Part shown: positions 1 to 10,000 of the stretch, piece after piece | Layout: every line of letters begins with the position of its first letter | Position numbering within the stretch: the first letter of the stretch is position 1 | Assembly: GCA_006937955.1 (NCBI GenBank) | Contig: SSNP01000044.1 | Coordinates: 463,372 to 527,371 of the forward strand | Direction: 5' to 3' | Origin: Pachypanchax playfairii | Taxonomy: Eukaryota; Chordata; Actinopteri; Cyprinodontiformes; Aplocheilidae | Length of the DNA: 64,000 bases | Notes under the pieces: generated by a model | Told to the model about the DNA's origin: nothing | The model's input: only the letters and a program-made list of their open reading frames with translations | Database searches by the model: none | Translations under genes and position numbers: made by a program

Positions 1-724
1 CCTTACAAAGCAGCAGCAGCAGCTACCTAAAGTGTTTTCAGATAAACATGTAAATCTCTCTTTACCTCCTTGAATAATAAAGTTTGATGAAGAGCTTCAG
101 TTGCAGTAAAGTAACTGTGTGTTCTGACATACAGACATGTTGGTAGAACCTCGCTGATCTCCACTTGAAAACATTTATGTTGTTTTTGGTTTCGCTGCAC
201 AGCGTTTGATTTGAGGCTCTACAGTTTACACCTGGTGAAGATGCAGCAAACTGCTTTTTCTGATGTGTCACAACTAAAATCAGCTGATATTATTTGAAAG
301 TTGATGCAAATAAATAATCATTAGCTAAATTCTGCTGTAGAGTCAAGATACTGTCTCTCTTTTTATTCTAACTGCCCAAAAGCCAAAACTTAGAAAAATA
401 AAATAAAAAGATGCAGGAATGTTTATCTTTAGCTAATATTTATTATGTTTATAAACTTTAACACATGATCCTCTCCCAGTATAGTGCTGATGTTTTATGG
501 TTTATGTTCCTGAGTGCTTGTTCATCTCAGTTATTTGGGTTTTCAGCAGGATCTGAGCAGTAGGAACACAGTGGACTCGTCTCTGGTTTTGCAGTAGCTA
601 ATGGGAATTTTAATGAAAAAGTTTGTTGCTCTTGTATTTGAAAGAAAACTAAAGCATTTGAGTAAGCAGATGAAGCACCTTATAATAACATGTTTAACAG
701 TCATTGCTTGACATTTTGTTTCAG

Positions 725-858
725 GACAAGTCGTTGAAGGGTATCTTTATTCATGCGCTGGTCCCAGACTCTCCTGCAGCCCAGAGCCAGAAGCTGGAGC
801 CAGGAGACCAGATCCTGGCTGTTAACGGACTCAGTCTGCTTGGCATATATTATGAGAG
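725..858 (+). CDS. PDZ-domain protein, penultimate coding exon
   Basis: The exon begins after a tcag acceptor and ends before gtagga. It reads in one frame as the first two thirds of a PDZ domain: the conserved stretch SPAAQSQKLEPGDQILAVNG holds the GDxIxxVNG signature of PDZ beta strands. PDZ domains bind C-terminal peptides of partner proteins at membranes and junctions. The exon ends in phase 2 and joins cleanly to the exon at 952. Upstream exons lie before the window. The combination of GIFI, LxPGDQILAVNG and LLGIxYxSGxELI resembles the single C-terminal PDZ of RADIL (Ras-associating and dilute domain protein), but this identity is from memory and only moderately likely; other single-PDZ scaffold proteins remain possible. 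Confidence 0.8.
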
Positions 859-951
859 GTAGGAAATCCTCAACATCTCATATTTCGAACATAAATCAGA
901 TTGAAAGTCTTTATTTGTGGTGTGTATTGCTGATCTCTGTGTTTCTGTCAG

Positions 952-1045
952 TGGAAAGGAGCTGATCCAGTCATCAGGCACCAGACTGAGGTTATTGGTG
1001 GCAAGATCACGCAGCATGGCTACAGCTGAATGCTATAACTGTTGA
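952..1045 (+). CDS. PDZ-domain protein, last coding exon and stop
   Basis: Acceptor ag at 950-951. With the two bases carried from the previous exon the first codon is Ser, and the frame continues GKELIQSSGTRLRLLVARS, the last helix and strand of a PDZ domain, then a short tail ending at TGA (1043-1045). The PDZ domain is therefore almost at the C-terminus of the protein. About 525 bases downstream lies an AATAAA signal. No further coding exon is expected. Together with the 725-858 exon this gives about 75 residues of the protein. Confidence 0.8.
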
Positions 1046-2061
1046 TGCACCCTCAGCAGGACACTGAAGTTTAAATCAATATGCACAACAAAACAACTTT
1101 TTGGTCCCCAGGTGTCTCCATGCAGAGAGGTTCCTGGTGGCACTTTGTAGTGACACCGCACTGTGAAACTGAGAGCCAAGATCCCTCCTGGTCCTCCAGC
1201 TGAGGACACTTCCTCCCCCCACCCACCTCTAAAAAACCTTTATATTAATTATAAGATCTCTGAATGGTTTAGTTTTTCATATACTCACCGTTGTTATTTG
1301 ACATTATTTGTTATTGTGTGTATGTTAATGTATGTTTAACATACACATGCATTTGTTAATCTTAATAATAGTAATTTGTACATTGTAATCAGATCATGCC
1401 ACTTTATTTTGAATAACTGCACAGTACTTTGGTTTCATATCTTTTCCCCTAATATATATACATTATTCTTAATTATGTTTTAATACTTTTCTCGTGTGAA
1501 TGAATATCAATGCTACTTCTGCCTCCACTTTGCTGTTGTTACCACTTATTTTCTCCTTTTTTTGCAACAATAAAAGGATTACTGTATTTTATTAAGAATT
1601 ATTTATTATTATTATTTAAATGCTCTGCATTATTGAAATTATGATTTATTTTTAAATCTGTCTGCCTGTCGGTCCGTCTACAATACTATCCATCCATCTT
1701 TTTTTAATTGTTTGATGACAGAACAGTAATTGAGGACCGTAGCGGAAGTAAGGGCTACGCCAAAACAGGAAATTTGAGCTTCCACGGGTGCCGTAGCTCC
1801 CCTGTGTACGAGCAGCGCGCGGCCAGTACCATAGACATTATATAGTATATACATACATGTCTATGGCGAGTACAGTTCGGGAGCGAGCTTGTAGCGAGGA
1901 CGCGCGATTCTTGTCGCGTGAGCGGCGCGGAGAAGTAGGGGGAACACATCCTGACGGGGAAACACAATCTGACTGCACACCGGAAGTGCGCTATGCAGTT
2001 TTGGCGAAGTTCATGCAAAGTCCATCAGCTTGAAGAGTAAACTGTTGTTGAGCTGTGAGTC
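1046..2061. other. 3' UTR of the PDZ gene and SULT upstream region
   Basis: The first half is AT-rich and fits a 3' UTR ending near the AATAAA at 1569-1574. From about 1735 to 2060 the base composition changes to CpG-rich, with several CG dinucleotides just before the sulfotransferase ATG, as in a CpG-type promoter. I see no additional coding exon. Confidence 0.5.
1569..1574 (+). terminator. AATAAA polyadenylation signal
   Basis: An exact AATAAA, about 525 bases after the PDZ-gene stop, followed by T-rich sequence. It is the most suitable polyadenylation signal for the PDZ gene before the next gene begins at 2062. Confidence 0.5.
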
Positions 2062-2200
2062 ATGACTGAAGCCGAGTTGTACACACTGTACAAGGGTGTG
2101 TATGTCCCTACAGCTGTGCACAGTCCAGAGAGCCTGAAGTACTTCGAGGAGTTCACGTTTCGCCCAGACGATGTGCTCATCGCAACGTTTCCAAAGTCCG
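2062..2200 (+). CDS. Cytosolic sulfotransferase (SULT2-like), exon 1
   Basis: ATG at 2062, preceded by gtcatg context, opens a frame starting MTEAELYTLYKGVYVP. It ends inside the PAPS 5'-phosphosulfate-binding loop (FPKSG, completed to FPKSGTTW by the exon at 5403) before a gtgagt donor. Cytosolic SULTs transfer sulfate from PAPS to hydroxyl groups of small molecules such as steroids and phenols. The N-terminal motif SxExLxYxxxFxxxxDDVxIATFPKSG is typical of fish SULT2 and SULT3 members. The exon encodes 46 codons plus one base (phase 1). The subfamily is inferred from overall similarity and is not certain. Confidence 0.85.
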
Positions 2201-2388
2201 GTGAGTTATACCGAGAAGATCTGCACCTCAACCGGACGTTGTTGCACGCGGCGTTCATCCAGATTTACCTTAACGGGTTTAATGAAGTCTGTGTTAAAGA
2301 GTGAGAGACGCACACTTTAAAAAGCTGGACGGAGTCCTCCCAGAGGTGGACTTTACCCCAGACCCAGGTCATCGCAGCTTCATGAGTC

Positions 2389-2390
<2 letters not shown>

Positions 2391-2449
<59 letters not shown>

Positions 2450-2585
2450 TGTGTGTGTGTGAGTGTGTGTGTGTGAGTGTGTGTGTGTGGNNNNNNNNNN
2501 NNNNNNNNNNNNNNNNNNNNNNNNNNNNNNNNNNNNNNNNNNNNNNNNTGTATGTGTGTGTGTGTATGTGTGTGTGTGTGTGTGT
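2391..2585. repeat. (TG)n microsatellite with 58-base assembly gap
   Basis: A TG dinucleotide run with occasional GAG and TATG interruptions flanks a block of n at 2491-2548. The array length in the real genome is therefore unknown. Confidence 0.95.
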
Positions 2586-3210
2586 GGGTTTGTATTTCTG
2601 ACCTCCTGGGGACCAGTTTCCTGACTTTTACTATCTTTCTGGGGTCCGAGGGTTCTTGTGGGGACCGAAGCCTGGTCCCCATGAGGGGGACTCCCCTTTT
2701 TAGGGTTAGGGGTTAGGTTTATAGGTATGGTGTGAATAGAGTTTTAGTTAGTCTTAGGGTTAGTTATAGATCAGTAATGGTTAAGGTTAGGAAAAGGGTT
2801 TGGGTTAGGTATAAATCTAGTTACTAAAATCAATGGGAGTCAATGGACGGTCCCCATAAGGATACCAAAACACACGTGTGTGTGTATGTGTGTGTGTGTA
2901 TGTGTGTGTGTGTGTGTGTGGGTTTGTATTTCTGACCTCCTGGGGACCAGTTTCCTGACTTTTACTATCTTTCTGGGGTCCGAGGGTTCTTGTGGGGACC
3001 GAAGCCTGGTCCCCATGAGGGGGACTCCCCTTTTTAGGGTTAGGGGTTAGGTTTATAGGTATGGTGTGAATAGAGTTTTAGTTAGTCTTAGGGTTAGTTA
3101 TAGATCAGTAATGGTTAAGGTTAGTAAAAGGGTTTGGGTTAGGTATAAATCTAGTTACTAAAATCAATGGAAGTCAATAGACGGTCCCCATAAGGATACC
3201 AAAACACACT

Positions 3211-3241
<31 letters not shown>

Positions 3242-3527
3242 TTGTATTTCTGACCTCCTGGGGACCAGTTTCCTGACTTTTACTATCTTTCTGGGGTCCG
3301 AGGGTTCTTGTGGGGACCGAAGCCTGGTCCCCATGAGGGGGACTCCCCTTTTTAGGGTTAGGGGTTAGGTTTATAGGTATGGTGTGAATAGAGTTTTAGT
3401 TAGTCTTAGGGTTAGTTATAGATCAGTAATGGTTAAGGTTAGTAAAAGGGTTTGGGTTAGGTATAAATCTAGTTACTAAAATCAATGGAAGTCAATAGAC
3501 GGTCCCCATAAGGATACCAAAACACAC
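2586..3527. repeat. Three tandem copies of a ~290-bp (TG)n-linked repeat
   Basis: Copies begin with gggtttgtatttctgacc at about 2586, 2920 and 3238 and end with ccaaaacacac near 2875, 3209 and 3527. They are nearly identical to each other and are separated by TG runs. Each copy starts and ends with related inverted sequence (TTTGTAT...TGGGGACC against TTTGGTAT...TGGGGACC on the other strand), suggesting a MITE-like unit that expanded together with its TG linker. The internal GGTTAGGG runs are not telomeric. Confidence 0.85.
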
Positions 3528-5402
3528 TTGTGTGTGTGAGTGAGTGTGAGAGTGAATGTGTGTGTGTATATGTGTGTGAGTGTGCGTGTGTGTATGAGTG
3601 AGTGAGAGAGTGTGTGTGAGTCAACCCCTAATCTGTTCTCATACAACTCTGAATCTTCCTGTTTCTGCACTCAGATTTATAAAGTACACCCCCCCCACCC
3701 CCCACCTGTGTATATGGAACTATTCTTGCTTCACTCCTCTGCTGCAAGCCTGTTCCACTGACAGATGCGTCTTCCTTATTCACACACACTTACTAGACAC
3801 ACAAAGCTATGAACATGCCTATAAGCAGATCAACTGAATATATAGGTAACTACATCAAATTAATAATATATGTAGGCTCCCACGATCAGTAATCTAAATA
3901 TATCTGTCCTCCATCGACAAAGCTCGGGCCGAGTCCGAGCATGGTGGCTTCATGAGACAAAAACAAGAGCAGAGACACCACAGCATCGACCAACATCTAC
4001 ATTTAAACACTGATAATGTCATTGTGGACACAAAAGAATAATGGCACAGCTTAACACACAACATCTGCAGTGGCAGCTGCAGCCCAAGGTCAGTGTCTGT
4101 GAACATCTGTGCGCACACCTGTGTGTATGGTCATGCCTGTGACCATAAGGTTTCTCCATAAAATTGTTTGACAGTGGATGTGAAAAGCCCCAGCACCGGC
4201 CCACAGACCCCAAAGCAGACCACGAGGGAAACCCAAGCCCAAGGGAGAGTGAAGGTTAAGCTGTTTTTTCTGTATCTCCATGTAATTTCCCTCCGTGGGA
4301 CAATAAAAGCATATCAAACTTCAAACCTGCAGTGCATGAGCTGGTGGAGGAACCAGTAAGCAGAGGGGAGCGTGGTGGGGGGAGATAGGCCCTGGTAAAG
4401 GGGCATAAGAAATTATTAGACAGAAGGGGAGTCTAAGACCCACCCTGACACATAGACAAGACAGACATGCATGCACAACAGTCATACACAAGCAAATATT
4501 CCCACCCTCATGTACACGTGTGCAGCTCTACCATACCCACCAACATGGACAAAAACCAAAATAGATGCCACAGACATACACTCCCTCTACACACTCTGCA
4601 CTCCTGGATCTAGATACCAGTACCTCCAGGGTGGCAACTAATCCCAGAACCAGGAGTTGATCCCTTCCCCTCTGAGGCAGAGCAAAGCAGACAACCACCA
4701 TCCATTTCTGATCCTGACCACATGGCCAGGTCCTCCCCCAGCCCCAGGCAGCAGGCAGATACCAGGGGTGTAGGAAGACCCTGCACTTCACTGAAGTGAT
4801 CAAGCTACAAAATATTCTGCTTTACAATATGTGTGTGTGCATATCTTTACATTTTAAAGCAAACCATTATATAGTGACACCCCGCCCTGTGGACACCCCT
4901 CAGGAACAGATACCCCTGTCCAGCGGACAACTTTTGGGCCGACCAAACATTTTACTACTTATATAACCCTTCATGAGCAGACACCCCGCTGTTCAGGAGA
5001 ACGGACACTTTTCTTCCACCTGAGAAAATAAAATCAGTGAAAATTCACCCCGCTAACAGCAGACCTGCCAACCTTTATGCATTTTGTGTAGCAAGTACGG
5101 AATTTGATATCAAGGTATGCTGGTACAACTCGCTGCTCTAAACTAAGCAAAAAGTTGGAATTGTGATCATGTTTAGGCCTTATTTAACTTCCCCCCATCT
5201 TTGGGTTCTTCACATCTTATATGTCTGGACACTCAGTGATTGAGGCCTATTAGACTGTGGCTATCACAACACTGATGAAGTCTATTTTGATTAAGTTATG
5301 TTCAATGACACTGTTCTCCTCAAATAAAACAAGGGCTGGAGTATAAAATGACTACAAACATGAGTTAAATTAAACATGCTCAAAACTATTTCTGTTCTGT
5401 AG

Positions 5403-5614
5403 GTACGACTTGGATGCAGGAGATCATCCCTCTGATCATGAGTGGAGGAGATCCAGCCTCTGTGGAGACTCTTCATAACTGGGACCGTGTTCCCTGGCTG
5501 GAGGAGACTCGGGCCTGTATTCTAAACCTTGAACAGCGATTGTCTCCTCGCATTTTGACAACCCACTTCCACTATAACATGATGCCAGCATCCTTCTTTA
5601 AAGTGAGACCAAAG
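5403..5614 (+). CDS. Cytosolic sulfotransferase (SULT2-like), exon 2
   Basis: After the ctgtag acceptor the frame completes the PAPS loop (GTTW) and continues MQEIIPLIMSGGDP, NWDRVPWLEE, LEQRLSPRILTTHFHY and ends KVRPK before gtaaat. The His in TTHFHY corresponds to the catalytic base of SULTs. The exon is 212 bases and ends in phase 0, where the family continues with the VIYVxRNPKD block. I found no such block, nor the C-terminal RKGxxGDWK PAPS motif, anywhere downstream in the window. About 117 of the usual roughly 290 residues are present. Either the gene is truncated or its other exons were lost at a mis-join (see findings). Confidence 0.85.
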
Positions 5615-6584
5615 GTAAATCTGCTACACACTCTGTGTCAAGGATCCTTACTGAGGATTTAAAATGCAGCATTTAAACTCCTAAAAGACCTCTTTGTTCC
5701 TGACAGTATACATTATTTTCCCCTGGAAAAGAAAGTGTTTTAAAAGGATTTGCAGTGGGATTCTACACCCTCCTCATCAATCAGTCACTGGGAAATGAGC
5801 TGATCTGGCTCCTTGCATTGTTCTAGCAGAGGACAGTGGTCATATATAAAAAACTGCCTTTTGCCACACTAAGCCATGGACTTGTTGTTAATTTGAGGTA
5901 ATTCAGCTGTATGTGGTTGAGCCAGACAGTAATTCCTAAAAAAGACAGTAAGTATATTTAAACACACCCATTTTGTCCATTTTAGCCAAAATTGGCCTTA
6001 GTTTGATCTAAAAGTGAAAGTTTTATAGATGTTAGGTCTAATTATTAATATGCACATTTAGCCATATTTTTTACCAGAAATAGCAAAAATAAATAATTAC
6101 TGTACATGTGCAAGTTTAATTTATAAAATCTTCTTACAAAATATACACCCAGCTCTGAAGTTGCATTGTGTCCAAATTGTATTTTTTTGTGGTTCAGTTT
6201 GATTGGAAAATCTTGCAAAATAATTGCCATTCTTTGAAGAATTTTGGCACAAAAAGCAAGAAAATTGTGATTGTGTTTTCATGGACAATGGATCTGTGAG
6301 TTGAGCTCCTGAAAATCTTTCCTGCTGATGCCAAACAGCTTATTCTGCTTTAGTTTCATTTATTCACATGAATGATTGAAGTCAGAAGAAATGAGACATA
6401 TTGGCATGTTGAACAGTGTCAGGGAAATTGTTCCGAGACACTAAACACAATTAAACCCTCAGACAGCAGAAGAACCACAGATTAAGAATATAAAGTTTAA
6501 AAGATATACTTGTTGCAAGGAGTGAATACAGTTATAGCAGTTTACCCCCACACTCACTGAATAAGACATTCAGCATTATAAGAA
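5615..6584. other. Sequence between SULT exon 2 and the LTR element
   Basis: AT-rich, non-coding in appearance. I looked specifically for SULT exon 3 and did not see it. No repeat boundary recognised. Confidence 0.5.
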
Positions 6585-7010
6585 TGTCAGGAGTCATGTT
6601 CTGTGTATGTCTGATTATTGTTCTGAGTGAGAGTTTTGTTGTTTTTCTTGTCCTCCTGTGTTTCTTGTGTATTTTCTGGTTTGTGTTTATATTCTGTGCT
6701 CCCAGTTCTCCTTGTGTCTCAGCTGTTGCTCGTTTCCATCTCCCTCTCTTCCCCAGGTGTTTTTCATTTGTGTTGATTGCCTTCTTGTGTTGTGTTAGTT
6801 TAAAAAGGGTGTGTCAGTGTTAGTCAAGTGTCGGAGTATTGTCTAGCGTGCCGTGTGTTTCTCCTCCCGAGCCCTCCATTCATGTAAGTGTTTTGCTGCC
6901 TTGTCAGCCTTTTGTTTTCATTAAAAGTATTAATTTTGAGTTTTGAGTCTCCCCGTGTCTCCCTGCACTTTGGGTCCTGCCCCGAGTCCTCACAGCACCA
7001 GATCGTGACA
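6585..7010 (+). repeat. 5' LTR
   Basis: Begins TGTCAGGAGTCATG and ends CGTGACA, with short inverted ends TGTCA/TGACA. It contains a TATA-like TTTAAAAAGG at 6799-6808 and an ATTAAA polyadenylation signal at 6920-6925, in the order U3-R-U5. It matches the 3' LTR except for scattered substitutions and small indels. Confidence 0.9.
6799..6840 (+). promoter_or_regulatory. LTR core promoter and predicted transcript 5' end
   Basis: TTTAAAAAGG at 6799-6808 lies 31 bases upstream of GTCGGAGTATT (6830-6840), the sequence complementary to the primer-binding site. In Tf1-type self-priming the complementary segment is the very 5' end of the transcript, so the TATA spacing supports a transcription start at about 6830. 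The start site is inferred. Confidence 0.6.
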
Positions 7011-7011
7011 G

Positions 7012-7022
7012 AATACTCCGAC
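7012..7022 (+). other. Self-complementary primer-binding site
   Basis: AATACTCCGAC is the exact reverse complement of GTCGGAGTATT at 6830-6840 in the 5' LTR and at 16697-16707 in the 3' LTR. The match is exactly 11 bases and fails on both sides. It sits one base after the LTR end, the position of a PBS, and lacks the TGG start of an ordinary tRNA-type PBS. Confidence 0.75.
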
Positions 7023-7028
7023 CAGACT

Positions 7029-10000
7029 ATGGATCCGGCCACAGCAGTTTCTTCTCCTCCCCTCAAGCTCGAGGTCAGTCAGGAGGAGATTGATCTGCTG
7101 GAGGAGAGGTTGGTGAAGATCCTGGGCGCAGCCAGTTCATCTACGGACGTGTCGTACATCCGTGCTGCGCTGGAGGTTGCGGAGGAGCTGCTTCGTAAGA
7201 GCCCACTTACAGCCTGGTGTTCACGATATCAGCAGCTCCTCACAGAAGTTATCACCACCAAGGGTAAGGCACTCCTCCAGATGTGGTCTGCACGGGCTGC
7301 TGAGCCAGCCCCGTGCCCGTCAGCATGTGCCGCTGAGCCAGCCCCGTGCCCGTCAGCATGTGCCGCTGAGCCAGCCCCGTGCCTGTCAGCAGGTCTCGCC
7401 GAGCCTGAGCTCCTGAGACCTCAGCCGAGCGGTAGACCCCGCAGACGCCGTGGAGGGGCTTCAGCTTCGGGTCTTCCACCCTTCCGTGTCTCCGAGGAGG
7501 TCCAGGTGGACACTCCTCCTCCCTTCCGTGTCTCCGAGGAGGTCCAGGTGGACGCTCCTCCATCCTTCCGAGTCTCCGAGGAGGTCCAGGTGGACGCTCC
7601 TCCTCCCTTCCGTGTCTCCGAGGAGGTCCAGGTGGACGCTCCTCCTCCCTTCCGTGTCTCCGAGGAGGTCCAGGTGGACGCTCCTCCATCCTTCCGAGTC
7701 TCCGAGGAGGTCCAGGTGGACGCTCCTCCTCCCTTCCGTGTCTCCGAGGAGGTCCAGGTGGACGCTCCTCCTCCCTTCCGTGTCTCCGAGGAGGTCCAGG
7801 TGGACGCTCCTCCTCCCTTCCGTGTCTCCGAGGAGGTCCAGGTGGACGCTCCTCCATCCTTCCGTGTCTCCGAGGAGGTCCAGGTGGACGCTCCTCCATC
7901 CTTCCGAGTCTCCGAGGAGGTCCAGGTGGACGCTCCTCCTCCCTTCCGTGTCTCCGAGGAGGTCCAGGTGGACGCTCCTCCTCCCTTCCGTGTCTCCGAG
8001 GAGGTCCAGGTGGACGCTCCTCCATCCTTCCGAGTCTCCGAGGAGGTCCAGGTGGACGCTCCTCCACCTCCAGAGGGTCCCGGTTCCAGAGTTCGAGAGG
8101 GTCCCGGTTCCAGAGTTCGAGAGGGTCCCGGTTCCAGAGTTCGAGAGGGTCCCGGTTCCAGCGTTCCAGAGGGTCCCGACGCCTCCAGTTCCACCGAGGG
8201 TCCCGACGCCTCCAGTTCCACCGAGGGTCCCGACGCCTCCAGTTCCACCGAGGGTCCCGCCGACTGCTGCCCGCCTGTGGGTCCCGCCGACTGCGGTCTG
8301 CCGTCTCCTGGGTTCGAGGGCGTCGCCGTCCGCGACGGCCCTCCAGCGCTTCCTCCTGGGTTCGAGGACGTCGCCGTCCGCGACGGTCCTCCAACGCCAG
8401 GGTCCGAGGACGTCGCAGTCCGCGACGGTCCTCCAGCGCCTCCTCCTGGGTTCGAGGACGTCGCCGTCCGCGACGTGCCTTCAACGCCAGGGTCCGAGGG
8501 CGTCGCCGTCCGCGACGGCCCTCCAGCGCCTCCTCCTGGGTTCGAAGACGTTGCCGTCCGCGACGGTCCTCCAACGCTGGAGGGCGTCGCCGTCCGCGAC
8601 GGTCCTCCAGCGCTTCCTCCTGGGTTCGAGGACGTCGCCGTCCGCGACGGTCCTCCAGCGCCAGGGTCCGAGGTCGTCGCCGTCCGCAACGGTCCTCCAG
8701 CGCTTCCTCCTGGGTTCGAGGTCGTCGCCGTCCGCAACGGTCCTCCAGCGCTTCCTCCTGGGTTCGAGGGCGTCGCCGTCCGCGACGGTCCTCCAGCGCT
8801 TCCTCCTGGGTTCGAGGACGTCGCCGTCCGCGACGGTCCTCCAACGCCAGGGTCCGAGGGCGTCGCCGTCCGCGACGGCCCTCCTGCGCCTCCTCCGGGG
8901 TTCGAGGACGTTGCCGTCCGCGACGGTCCTCCAACGCCAGGGTCCGAGGACGTCGCCGTCCGCGACGGTCCTCCAGCGCTTCCTCCTGGGTGCGAGGACG
9001 TCGCCGTCCGCGACGTGCCTTCAACGCCGGGGTTCGAGGGCGTCGCCGTCCGCGACGGCCCTCCAGTGCTTCCTCCTGGGTTCGAGGACGTCGCCGTCCG
9101 CGACGTGCCTTCAACGCCGGGGTTCGAGGGCGTCGCCGTCCGCGACGGCCCTCCAGTGCTTCCTCCTGGGTTCGGGGACGTCGCCGTCCGCGACGTGCCT
9201 CCAACGCCGGGGTCCGAGGGCGTCGCAGTCCGCGACGGTCCTCCAGCGCCTCCTCCTGGGTTCGAGGACGTCGCCGTCCGCGACGTGCCTTCAACGCCAG
9301 GGTCCGAGGGCGTCGCCGTCCGCGACGGCCCTCCAGCGCCTCCTCCTGGGTTCGAAGACGTTGCCGTCCGCGACGGTCCTCCAACGCTGGAGGGCGTCGC
9401 CGTCCGCGACGGCCCTCCAGCGCTTCCTCCTGGGTTCGAGGACGTCGCCGTCCGCGACGGTCCTCCAACGCCAGGGTCCGAGGACGTCGCCGTCCGCGAC
9501 GGTCCTCCAACGCCAGGGTCTGAGGGCGTCGCCGTCCGCGACGGCCCTCCAGCTCTTCCTCCTGGGTTCGAGGACGTCGCCGTCCGCGACGGTCCTCCAA
9601 CGCAGGGTCCGAGGACGTCGCCGTCCGCGACGGTCCTCCAACGCCTGGGTCCGAGGGCGTCGCCGTCCGCGACGCGCCTCCAACGCCAGGGTCTGAGGGC
9701 GTCGCCGTCCGCGACGGCCCTCCAGCTCTTCCTCCTGGGTCCGAGGACGTCGCCGTCCGCGACGGTCCTCCAACGCCAGGGTCCGAGGACGTCGCCGTCC
9801 GCGACGGTCCTCCAACGCCAGGGTCCGAGGACGTCGCCGTCCGCGACGCGCCTCCAACGCCAGGGTCTGAGGGCGTCGCCGTCCGCGACGGCCCTCCAGC
9901 TCTTCCTCCTGGGTTCGAGGACATCGCCGTCCGCGACGGTCCTCCAACGCCAGGGTCCGAGGACGTCGCCGTCCGCGACGGTCCTCCAACGCCAGGGTCC

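Larger units (their letters stand above)
2201..5402 (+). other. SULT-like intron 1
   Basis: The intron starts gtgagt and ends tctgtag. It holds a long (TG)n run, an assembly gap, three copies of a roughly 290-bp repeat (2586-3527), and otherwise undistinguished AT-rich sequence. No further exon was recognised in it. Confidence 0.7.

Noticed and set aside
2700..3460. GGGTTAGGGG-like runs suggesting interstitial telomere
   Set aside because: The runs are short, irregular and identical in each copy of the 290-bp repeat; they are part of the unit and not (TTAGGG)n.
5700..5800. Possible SULT exon 3 after a tgacag acceptor
   Set aside because: The translation does not contain the conserved YVxRNPKD block in any phase.
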